DNA from: CADCTB01 sp035494015
Lineage (GTDB): Bacteria > Actinomycetota > Acidimicrobiia > Acidimicrobiales > AC-14
Direction: 5' to 3'
NCBI GenBank assembly: GCA_035494015.1
Contig: DATJHJ010000107.1
Coordinates: 1-30,509 of the forward strand
Length of the DNA: 30,509 nucleotides
The notes below the pieces were generated by a model. It was given only the letters and a program-made list of their open reading frames with translations. It had not been told where the DNA came from and ran no database searches. Positions within the stretch are counted from its first letter, which is position 1; each line of letters begins with the position of its first letter. Shown here piece after piece: positions 24,107-30,509 of this stretch. The position numbers were made by a program, and so were the translations under genes.

Positions 24107-24829
24107 GTGGCCGTCCTCGGCCGCCTGGCTCGGCTCCTGCACCCCGGCCTGCGCCAGGTCCACGCCCAGGTCGCCCGGTACGCCGCCGAGTGGGAGCAGG
24201 CCAACGCCCGGGCGCAGGCCGGCGGCGGCCGCCTGTGGGTCGTGCTGGGGGACTCCACCGCCCAGGGGATCGGGGCGCCGGCCTGGAACGAGGGCTACGT
24301 CGGCCAGCTGCTGGCCGGCCTCGACCGCGGCGCCGAGCGACCGTGGCGGGTGCTGAACCTGTCCAAGTCGGGCGCCCGCACCGCGGACGTGCTCGACCGC
24401 CAGCTCCCCGCCCTCCACGCCCTGGCCGCGGCCCCCGACCTGGTCACCTGCTCCATCGGCGCCAACGACATCGTCGGGCGGGTGCCGATCCCCACCTTCG
24501 AGGCCCGCCTGCGGGCCATCCTGGCCCGCCTGCCGCCCGGGGCGATCGTCGCCACCGTGCCCCAGGGCCTGAACCGGGCCCGGACCGACGCCGCCAACCG
24601 CCTGATCCGAGCCGAGGCGCCGGCGGCCGGGCTGGTGGTGGCCGACGTGTGGGCTCATACCGGCCCGCCCTGGCACGGCAAGCTGGCCGCCGACGGCTTC
24701 CACCCCGGCGCGTTGGGTTACGCGGACTGGGCCGCGGCCTTCGCCGAGGTCCTGCCCGATGCGCTCGGGCCCCGGCCCGTGGAGCCGAGACAACCGCCGC
24801 ATCGCCTCGGCTCCTCCGAGCCGCAGTGA
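24107..24829 (+). CDS. SGNH/GDSL-type esterase/lipase
   Basis: 240 residues. Block I LWVVLGDSTAQGIG has the nucleophile Ser50; block III SIGANDIVG supplies Gly/Asn; block V DGFHPGALGYADWA gives the Asp-x-x-His pair. This is the SGNH hydrolase plan (esterase, acetyl-hydrolase or lipase), substrate unknown. The first 40 residues form a predicted amphipathic helical segment, without a clear signal peptide. The GTG start at 24107 is the only in-frame start close to the domain; it is divergent from pirin by 62 bp. The last codons lie within competing hairpins at 24781-24823. Confidence 0.9.
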   Translation: MAVLGRLARLLHPGLRQVHAQVARYAAEWEQANARAQAGGGRLWVVLGDSTAQGIGAPAWNEGYVGQLLAGLDRGAERPWRVLNLSKSGARTADVLDRQLPALHALAAAPDLVTCSIGANDIVGRVPIPTFEARLRAILARLPPGAIVATVPQGLNRARTDAANRLIRAEAPAAGLVVADVWAHTGPPWHGKLAADGFHPGALGYADWAAAFAEVLPDALGPRPVEPRQPPHRLGSSEPQ

Positions 24830-24912
24830 ATGCCCTGCGGAGGAGGCGGGCGCACCGGCACTCCGCCGTGCCCCGCCGGGCGGTGCGTTCCCGCCACCTT
24901 CTGGGTACAGTG

Positions 24913-24930
24913 TAACCAACCGGTTAGTCA
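24913..24930. promoter_or_regulatory. Palindromic TetR operator, autoregulatory
   Basis: TAACCAACC and GGTTAGTCA meet at a central AACCGGTT; arms agree at 7 of 9 positions. TAACCxACCGGTTAGTxA-like sites are characteristic of TetR self-operators. A TACAGT (24906-24911) just upstream could be the -10 it covers. The TetR gene begins about 33 bases downstream. Confidence 0.6.
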
Positions 24931-24962
24931 CATTCCAGCAATTCCTACGAACTGAGTCAGAT

Positions 24963-25598
24963 TTGCGAGTCGAGCCGGATCTCTCCCCGCCGGTCGCAAC
25001 CCCCGACCGGATCCTCGAAGCCGCCATCGACGAGTTCGTCGAGCACGGCCTGGCCGGGGCGCGGGTGGACCGGATCGCGGAACGGGCCGGGGCGAACAAG
25101 GCGCTGCTGTACCGCCACTTCGGGAGCAAGGAAGCCCTGTTCGACGCCGCGGTGCGGGCCATGGCCACCCGCTTCGACCAGATCCGTCGCACCCTGCCCG
25201 AGACGCTGGAGGGGCGCCTGCCGTACTACTTCGAGCGGGCGACCGAGGACCAGCAATGGGTCCGCCTGCTCCAGTGGGAGGCACTGCAGACCGGCCCGGG
25301 CCCGACGGTCAACGAGGACGAGCGCCGGGACCACATGCGGGCCGCGGTCGAGAGCGTCAAGGCCGACCAGGCCGCAGGCCTCCTGCCCGCCGACCTGGAC
25401 GCCGGCCAGCTGTTCCTGTCCTTCCAGGCCCTGGCCGCCCACCCCTCGGCGTTCCCGCAGATGACCCGCTTCATAACGGGCCGCAACCCCACCGACCCCG
25501 AGTTCCGGGCCCAGCGGGCCGAGTTCCTGCGCGCGCTGGCCCGGTACCTGTGCGCCGGCCTCCCCGGCGGCCCGCTAGATCCCGGCGATCGAGCGTAG
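24963..25598 (+). CDS. TetR family transcriptional regulator
   Basis: 211 residues from a TTG at 24963. Helix-turn-helix domain (about 14-60): RILEAAIDEFVEHGLAGARV, DRIAERAGANKALLYRHFGSKEALFDA. The C-terminal half has YYFERATEDQQWVRLLQWEAL and a late LFLSFQALAAHPSAFPQMTRF, as in TetR_C-type AcrR relatives. The start is uncertain: no ATG or GTG occurs between the operator and the HTH, so TTG 24963 is preferred. The upstream frame runs through the operator and into the SGNH gene. The palindrome at 24913-24930 is probably its own operator. Its end overlaps the convergent glycosylase by 24 bases. Target genes beyond itself are unknown. Confidence 0.88.
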   Translation: MRVEPDLSPPVATPDRILEAAIDEFVEHGLAGARVDRIAERAGANKALLYRHFGSKEALFDAAVRAMATRFDQIRRTLPETLEGRLPYYFERATEDQQWVRLLQWEALQTGPGPTVNEDERRDHMRAAVESVKADQAAGLLPADLDAGQLFLSFQALAAHPSAFPQMTRFITGRNPTDPEFRAQRAEFLRALARYLCAGLPGGPLDPGDRA

Positions 25599-26483
25599 GG
25601 GCATCCGGGGCCCGAACCGGGGGGCGGCGCCGGCGCCGTGGGTAATGAGGCGGATGACGCGACCCCGGTGGCCCGGCCAGGGCTCGAGCAGCTCGAGCAT
25701 GCGGGCGTCGTCGGCCCGGGGCTCGCCGGCCAGGGCCCAGGCGACCTGGTTGGGGAGGTGGTAGTCGCCCACGCTCACGGCGTCGGCGTCCCCCAGGGCG
25801 ACGAGGCCGACCTCGGCCGCGGTCCAGGGGCCGATGCCCGGGAGGGCGGTGAGCCGGCGGCGGGCGTCCTCGGGCGTCATGGTGACCGTCTCCTCCAGCC
25901 GCCGGGCATAGGAGCAGGCCCGGCGGATGGTGTCGGCCCGCTTGCGCTCAACCCCGAAACGGTGGAAGACCCACGACGGCGTGGCGGCCAAGACCGCGGG
26001 CTCGGGGGCGACCCGCAGCCGGCCGGCGCCGGGACCGGGGGCCGGCTCGCCGAGGTGGCGCACCAGCCCGGCCCACGACCGCTTGGCCTCCAGGCCCACC
26101 ACCTTCTGCTCCAGGATGCTGGGCACCAGCGCTTCCACCACCGCGGCCGAGCGACCGATGCGTAGCCCGGGGAGCCGCCGGTGCAGGTCGCCGACCACCC
26201 CGGCCCCGGCCAGGAACCCGTCCTCCGCGTCGTCGGCCCCCACCAGCCGGGGGAAGGCCTCCACGGCCCACGCCGCGCCCGGGCCCCACGCCGACATCGT
26301 CACCGTCCCCTCGCCGGCCCGGGCCCGGATGTGGGTCGTCACGGGACCGTCCGGCGTTCGCGTCGCCCGCCACACCCCGCTCGGCTCGATCCGCATGGTC
26401 GGATCGGAGCGGCCGCGGCACATCGGGCCCAGCGTCAGGCCCAGGTCGACCGGGAGCAGCGGGCGGACGGTGCGCTCGATCAC
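25575..26483 (-). CDS. DNA-3-methyladenine glycosylase, AlkA/HhH-GPD type
   Basis: 302 residues. Base-excision repair enzyme removing alkylated bases. The helix-hairpin-helix is LTALPGIGPWTAAEVGLVAL (211-230), followed by the catalytic Asp240 in DAVSVGDYHLPN. The N-terminal TBP-like domain is shorter than in E. coli AlkA; LVPSILEQKVVGLEAKRSW (about 119-137) is the conserved entry helix. No iron-sulfur cysteine cluster is present. The GTG 26483 start overlaps the aldehyde dehydrogenase stop as GTGA, so the two are co-translated. Pairing a repair enzyme with an aldehyde dehydrogenase may reflect defence against reactive aldehydes (inference). Confidence 0.9.
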   Translation of the reverse strand: MIERTVRPLLPVDLGLTLGPMCRGRSDPTMRIEPSGVWRATRTPDGPVTTHIRARAGEGTVTMSAWGPGAAWAVEAFPRLVGADDAEDGFLAGAGVVGDLHRRLPGLRIGRSAAVVEALVPSILEQKVVGLEAKRSWAGLVRHLGEPAPGPGAGRLRVAPEPAVLAATPSWVFHRFGVERKRADTIRRACSYARRLEETVTMTPEDARRRLTALPGIGPWTAAEVGLVALGDADAVSVGDYHLPNQVAWALAGEPRADDARMLELLEPWPGHRGRVIRLITHGAGAAPRFGPRMPLRSIAGI

Positions 26484-27901
26484 GGGAGCTGGAGCGACTT
26501 GACCTCGAAGTAGGCGTCGAGGCCGTGGCGACCGAGCTCGCGGCCGTAGCCGGACTGCTTGTAGCCGCCGAACGGGGCGAGCATGTTGAACCCGCCGCCG
26601 TTGACGTCGACCATGCCCGCCCGCAGCCGCCGGGCCACCCGCAGCGCCCGCTCCCGGTCGCCGCTGAAGACGCCGGCGGCCAGGCCGTAGATCGTCTCGT
26701 TGGCCATGCGCACGGCGTCGTCCTCGCCGTCGTAGGGCAGCACGGCCAGGACCGGCCCGAACACCTCTTCCCGGGCAACCGACATGGCATTGTCCACCCC
26801 GCCGAACACCGTCGGCCGGACGAACCAGCCGCGGTCCCGCCCGCTCGGCCCGGCTTCGCCGCCGGCGGCCAAGGCGGCCCCCTCGTCGACGCCGGACCGG
26901 ATGGCCGCCCGCACCCTGTCCCGGTGGGCCGCGGTGGCGACCGGACCGAGCGTGGTGGCGGGGTCGAGGGGATCGCCCAGCACGTACCCGTCGACCACGG
27001 TGGCGGCGACCTCCACGGCCCGGTCGTGGAGCTCTCGGGGCACGAGGAGGCGGCTCCAGGCGATGCAGGTCTGGCCCGAGTTGAGCATGCACTGGCGCAC
27101 CGCGGAGTTGACCGCGTCCTCCAGGTCGGCGTCGTCGAGGACGATGCTCGGCGACTTGCCGCCCAGCTCCAGCGTCACCCGCTTGACCGTCTGGGCGGCC
27201 AGGGCCGCCACCCGCCGCCCGGCCGCGGTGGACCCGGTGAAGGACACAACGTCGACGTCGGGATGGCCGACCAGGGCCTCGCCCGCCGCCGCCCCCCGCC
27301 CGGTGACCACGTTGAGCACGCCGGGGGGCAGGCCGACCTCCTCGGCCGCCTCGGCCAGGACGAAGGCCGACAGGGGGGCGACCTCGCTGGGTTTGAGCAC
27401 GACGGTGCAGCCGGCGGCCAGGGCCGGCGCCACCTTGGCCACCGCCTGGTGCAGTGGGTAGTTCCAGGGGGTGATGGCCGCGACCACCCCCGCCGCCTCC
27501 CGCACCACCAGCGAGCTGCCGATGCGCTCCTCCAGCTCGACCTCCCGCAGGATGGGCCCGTAGGAGCCCATGACCATGGCGGGCAGCGCGGCCTGGATCA
27601 CGGTCGCCATGGTCAGGGGCATGCCCACTTCCTGCGCCACCAAGGCCCCGATCTCCGGCACCCGGGCGCCCAGGGCCTCGCCGAGCCGCTCGACCGCCTT
27701 GGCCCGCTCGTCCACCGGGGCCCGCGACCACTCGTCGAAGGCCCGCCGGGCGGCGGCGACGGCCCGGTCCACGTCGAGCGGTGACCCGGCCGGCACCCGC
27801 CCGAGCACCTCCTCGGTGGCGGCGTTGCCGACCTCGATGGCCTCCGCGCCGTCCGGCCGGGCCCAGGAGCCGCCCACGAACAGGGCGTCGCGCACGATCA
27901 T
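26480..27901 (-). CDS. NAD(P)-dependent aldehyde dehydrogenase
   Basis: 473 residues, full-length ALDH superfamily, oxidising an aldehyde to the acid. Seen: ITPWNYP with Asn147, VLKPSEVAPLSA with Lys170, SFTGSTAAGR, LELGGKSPSIVLDDADL with general base Glu245, and NSGQTCIA with catalytic Cys279, then REEVFGPVLAVLPYD and FGGYKQSGYGRELG at the end. The substrate is unknown. ATG 27901 (MIVRDALFVGG) is chosen; an upstream in-frame start at 27946 is in the intergenic gap. The next gene, a DNA glycosylase, overlaps its stop. Divergent from the anchored BNR protein by 61 bp. Confidence 0.95.
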   Translation of the reverse strand: MIVRDALFVGGSWARPDGAEAIEVGNAATEEVLGRVPAGSPLDVDRAVAAARRAFDEWSRAPVDERAKAVERLGEALGARVPEIGALVAQEVGMPLTMATVIQAALPAMVMGSYGPILREVELEERIGSSLVVREAAGVVAAITPWNYPLHQAVAKVAPALAAGCTVVLKPSEVAPLSAFVLAEAAEEVGLPPGVLNVVTGRGAAAGEALVGHPDVDVVSFTGSTAAGRRVAALAAQTVKRVTLELGGKSPSIVLDDADLEDAVNSAVRQCMLNSGQTCIAWSRLLVPRELHDRAVEVAATVVDGYVLGDPLDPATTLGPVATAAHRDRVRAAIRSGVDEGAALAAGGEAGPSGRDRGWFVRPTVFGGVDNAMSVAREEVFGPVLAVLPYDGEDDAVRMANETIYGLAAGVFSGDRERALRVARRLRAGMVDVNGGGFNMLAPFGGYKQSGYGRELGRHGLDAYFEVKSLQLP

Positions 27902-27950
27902 GTACCGACGATAGGGCCAACCTCGCAGGGCACGGCGACCGCCCACTTCC

Positions 27951-27956
27951 TAGGAT
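27951..27956 (+). promoter_or_regulatory. -10-like hexamer before a possibly leaderless GTG start
   Basis: TAGGAT lies 6 bases before the GTG at 27963, so the transcript may start at or next to the start codon. No ribosome site precedes that GTG, which fits leaderless translation. No clear -35 is seen. Confidence 0.35.
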
Positions 27957-27962
27957 GACCCC

Positions 27963-29381
27963 GTGAGCTTTCTTCGCCGCCCCGTCGTCCTCATGGTGCT
28001 CGGATTCGTCCTTATCGGACTCGGCGGGCTGGCCTACACCACCCGGGACACCAAGAAGGTCGACCCGGGGGCGGCCACCCGCTGCGAGTTCCCGCCCTGC
28101 CGGGCGTCCGAGAACCCCGTACCGGCGCGAGGGTACGAAGGGGCCTACGTGGCCGCCGACCCGGCCGACCCCCAGCACGTCATCATCACCGACGCCGACA
28201 TGCTCGACAGCGCCTGCGGCTGGTCGACGACGTTCAACCGGGGCAAGGACTGGAACGAGGGGGCCTTCGCCCTTCCCGCCGGGTACACGGGCTGCCGCAT
28301 CAACGGGCCGTCCGGCGGCCACGTCCCCAACGGCAGCGTGGCCCTGGCCCCCTCCGGGAAGGCGTACGCCGTCTTCGGGTCGGCGGCGCTGGCCGACAAC
28401 CACCGGGAGAGCGTGATGCTGGCCGTCTCGAGCGACGGCGGCAAGACCTTCGGTCCCTCGAAGGTGATCATCGCCCCGACCGGCCCGGACATCGGCCTCG
28501 GCCGGCCCTTGATGACCGTGGCCGCCGGGCCGTCGGGCAAGGACACGGTGATGGTCTCGGCCTGGTCCTGCCACCCGGCCGCCACCGGCGGGACCGCGTG
28601 CGACGGCGCCCTCTTCGCCCGCTCGGACGACAACGGCGACACGTTCACCGCCCCCGTCCTGGTGAACGACCCGCCCGCCGGGCAGAACCCCTCCCAGCCG
28701 GCGATGGACAAGGACGGCACAATTTACGAGACGTTCCAGCGCCGGTTCTCCGATGGGCCGGTCGAGCTGTACCTGGCCAAGTCGAACGACGGGGGCAAGA
28801 CGTGGTCCCAGAGCCTGATCGACCGCCAGATCCAGATCGGCCTGCAGTACGACGCAGCCAAGATCGTCGCCGACCCCCGCACCGGCACGCTGTACACGGC
28901 CTGGGCCGACACCCGCACCGGTCGGGCCCAGATCTTCTTCCGCCGCTCGACCGACAAGGGGGTGAGCTGGGGGGACCAGTCCGTCCTGATCGCCACGGAC
29001 CGTGACTACACGGGCAGCAGCCGGTCGCCCTGGCTGTCGCTGGCGCCCAACGGCCGGATCGACGTCGTCTACTACCACACGTCCGCCGACCCCAACGCCC
29101 AGAACTTCGACAACGTCTTCTGGAGCTACTCCACCGACGGCGGCGACAACTTCACCGCCCGCCAGGTCAACGACCAGCCCATCGACCGCAACAAGGGGTA
29201 CTCCGGCCCGGCGGCGTCCATGCGCCAGCTCGGCAACCACTACCCGCCCACCGTCTCCTCGACCGACGCCGCCGCCTACGTCGTCTGGAGCGACACCGGC
29301 GAGGCCACGGACATCACCAACTCCCAGGACATCCTGCTGCGGCGCATCGAGGTCATCGGCGGGGGGGAGCCCCCGCCGTAG
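27963..29381 (+). CDS. Membrane-anchored BNR/Asp-box (sialidase-like) protein
   Basis: 472 residues. One N-terminal hydrophobic helix (about 8-27) without a lipobox anchors the protein, with the rest outside. Asp boxes repeat along the chain: SSDGGKTF, SDDNGDTF, SNDGGKTW, STDKGVSW and STDGGDNF, giving a six-bladed-propeller-like body. Cysteines near the start of the outer part (RCEFPPC, about 41-47; then ACGW, GCR) may form disulfides. Annotated by homology as exo-sialidase-like, but no Arg-triad catalytic set is obvious, so binding rather than hydrolysis is as likely. GTG 27963 is the first start before the helix. Convergent with the Fpg/Nei gene, 3 bases apart. Confidence 0.85.
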   Translation: MSFLRRPVVLMVLGFVLIGLGGLAYTTRDTKKVDPGAATRCEFPPCRASENPVPARGYEGAYVAADPADPQHVIITDADMLDSACGWSTTFNRGKDWNEGAFALPAGYTGCRINGPSGGHVPNGSVALAPSGKAYAVFGSAALADNHRESVMLAVSSDGGKTFGPSKVIIAPTGPDIGLGRPLMTVAAGPSGKDTVMVSAWSCHPAATGGTACDGALFARSDDNGDTFTAPVLVNDPPAGQNPSQPAMDKDGTIYETFQRRFSDGPVELYLAKSNDGGKTWSQSLIDRQIQIGLQYDAAKIVADPRTGTLYTAWADTRTGRAQIFFRRSTDKGVSWGDQSVLIATDRDYTGSSRSPWLSLAPNGRIDVVYYHTSADPNAQNFDNVFWSYSTDGGDNFTARQVNDQPIDRNKGYSGPAASMRQLGNHYPPTVSSTDAAAYVVWSDTGEATDITNSQDILLRRIEVIGGGEPPP

Positions 29382-29384
29382 CCG

Positions 29385-30170
29385 CTACCGCTGGTGCTTC
29401 GGGCAGCTCCAGGTGGTCCTGCCCCCGACCGTCCTGCGCACGAGCGGGGTGCCGTCCTCGGGGCACGTCCCGCCGGGCCGCCGCTCCGGCTGCAGGTCCC
29501 CCATGTGCGACCCGCCCTTGGCGATGAGGTCCCGCAGGGTGCTCACCAGCTGCTCCTGGAGGCGGGCGACCTCCTTCGGCGTCAGGGTGGCCGCCGGGCG
29601 ACCGGGGTCGAGGCCGGCCCGCCACAGGATCTCGTCGGCCGCCAGGTTGCCGACCCCGGCCAACCGGGCCTGGTCGAGTAGGCGGGCCTTGAGCGGGGCC
29701 CGGCTGCGGTCGAGGGCGGCGGTGAGGTCGGCCACGGTCACCGACAGGGCGTCGGGGCCCAGCCGGTCTTCGGGCGGCGACAACTCGACGCCCCCGAGGC
29801 GGCGGGGATCGCGGATGCGCATGTCGCCCCCGTCGTCGAAGCGCACCCCGAAGCGGTCCCAGCGCTCGAGGTCCCGGTCGCTGCTGTAGAGCAGCTCGTC
29901 GACGCCGGCGCTGCCGTCCACCAGCAGGCGACCGCTCATCCCGAACCGCAGGCCGAGCACGGGGCCGTCCTTGTCAGTGTCGAGGAGGAGGAGCTTGCCG
30001 ATGCGGCGGGCGTCCACGAAGCGCCGGCCGACCAGGGCGTCGGCCACGGCGCCTGCGTCCAGCCCGCCGCGCAGGTACCAGGCGTCCGGCGCCTCGACGG
30101 CGGCGATCCGCCGACCGAGCGCGCGGGTGGCCAGCCGCCGGTAGGCGTCGACCTCGGCGAGCTCGGGCAC
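29385..30170 (-). CDS. Fpg/Nei family DNA glycosylase/AP lyase
   Basis: 261 residues. Base-excision repair of oxidised bases. The N-terminus after GTG reads PELAEVDAY, with catalytic Pro2 and Glu3 (canonical PELPEVE), and the conserved Lys59 in RIGKLLLL. Next come LRFGMSGRLLV, the helix-two-turn-helix LLDQARLAGVGNLAADEILWRAGLDP, and SHMGDLQP. The zinc-finger positions are altered: Cys236, Asp239, Cys256 and His259 replace four cysteines. GTG 30170 is required for the catalytic Pro at position 2; CACAAT (30183-30178 on minus) upstream may be the -10, making it near-leaderless. Whether it is Fpg or Nei cannot be told. Confidence 0.92.
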   Translation of the reverse strand: MPELAEVDAYRRLATRALGRRIAAVEAPDAWYLRGGLDAGAVADALVGRRFVDARRIGKLLLLDTDKDGPVLGLRFGMSGRLLVDGSAGVDELLYSSDRDLERWDRFGVRFDDGGDMRIRDPRRLGGVELSPPEDRLGPDALSVTVADLTAALDRSRAPLKARLLDQARLAGVGNLAADEILWRAGLDPGRPAATLTPKEVARLQEQLVSTLRDLIAKGGSHMGDLQPERRPGGTCPEDGTPLVRRTVGGRTTWSCPKHQR

Positions 30171-30509
30171 GGCGCCGATTGTGACCCGGAACGGAGGTGG
30201 CGGTGGCGCACCCCGGGTTCTTGGTAGCCCAGCCCGCCGGTGCGGGAGAGCCTCTATCGGGGCCCGGATGCCGCGCCGCGGCAGTGGTTTGGGACACGAC
30301 GACCTCGAACAGGCGGACATCGAGCCGCGCCGTGCCGCCCACCCGGTCAACGCCGAGCAGCCCCGGCCGAGACAGTGCGTTTGACCGTCAGGGGTCGGAA
30401 GCCGAGTCTGCGTTGCTCGCTGGCGTCCGTTGACGAGCCCCTGCGGCCGACCGCAGGGCGGAGACGGCGAGGACGCTTGGAACCTCGTCCTTCCCGATCC
30501 AGTGCTCGA
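30171..30509. other. No confident gene; possible C-terminal end of a gene entering from the right
   Basis: 339 bases with more A/T at third positions and no strong frame. On minus, a frame open from the right edge to a TGA at 30388-30390 gives 39 residues starting EHWIGKDEVPSVLAVSALRSA; its first 20 codons are G/C-biased and could be the end of a real gene. I see no tRNA cloverleaf, repeat array or terminator with a T run. Confidence 0.3.

Noticed and set aside
25575..29240. 1221-codon minus-strand frame spanning four genes
   Set aside because: Only its last quarter is a real protein (the AlkA-type glycosylase). The rest is out of frame with aldehyde dehydrogenase and antisense to the BNR protein.

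Overview
The window is a very G+C-rich, gene-dense bacterial chromosome segment. It has strongly G/C-biased third codon positions, many GTG starts, and repeated 4-base ATGA/GTGA stop-start overlaps. Gene content (GpgS-type glucosyltransferase, DUF5996, a P450, TetR/MarR/HxlR regulators, tandem HtrA proteases, a ferric-reductase/NuoF-like/ferredoxin operon) points to an actinobacterium, possibly Acidimicrobiia. That placement is inferred from gene families only. I see no tRNA, rRNA, insertion sequence, CRISPR array or integrated element.

Layout. 1-2976: the 5' part of an FAD aromatic hydroxylase (cut by the left edge), a divergent TetR regulator, and a DUF5996 protein. 2981-11813: a redox block. 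Its pieces are (a) a minus-strand operon MFS transporter > anchored DM13 protein > RnfD/NqrB-like membrane protein; (b) a minus-strand operon heme-type ferric-reductase-like membrane protein > NuoF-like NADH/FMN protein > ferredoxin > heavy-metal-binding (CopZ-like) protein; (c) divergently, a small Thr-rich anchored protein coupled to ApbE, the FAD:protein FMN transferase; and (d) a SufR-like regulator coupled to a DUF2231 membrane protein. Together these could carry electrons from NAD(P)H through FMN, Fe-S and heme to the outer face of the membrane, with ApbE supplying covalent flavin. 11876-15848: folE-gpgS, a DUF983 protein, an MscS channel and two small proteins of unknown function. 15911-19932: Lon protease, a P450 and its divergent MarR regulator. 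19948-23256: an HxlR regulator divergent from two tandem HtrA-type proteases, then a BNR-repeat protein. 23253-30170: pirin, an SGNH hydrolase, a TetR regulator, an AlkA-type glycosylase coupled to an aldehyde dehydrogenase, an anchored BNR protein and an Fpg/Nei glycosylase. 30171-30509 holds no confident gene.

Regulation. Several regulators sit head-to-head with a likely target across very short gaps (TetR/hydroxylase 21 bp, MarR/P450 26 bp, SufR-like/folE 62 bp, HxlR/HtrA 74 bp). Readable operator-like repeats occur at 6767-6797, 9156-9231, 20417-20441 and 24913-24930. The most interesting part is the redox block with its two divergent, oppositely oriented 11-bp tandem-repeat sites. The least understood genes are the Thr-rich protein before apbE and the 177-residue protein at 15027-15560.
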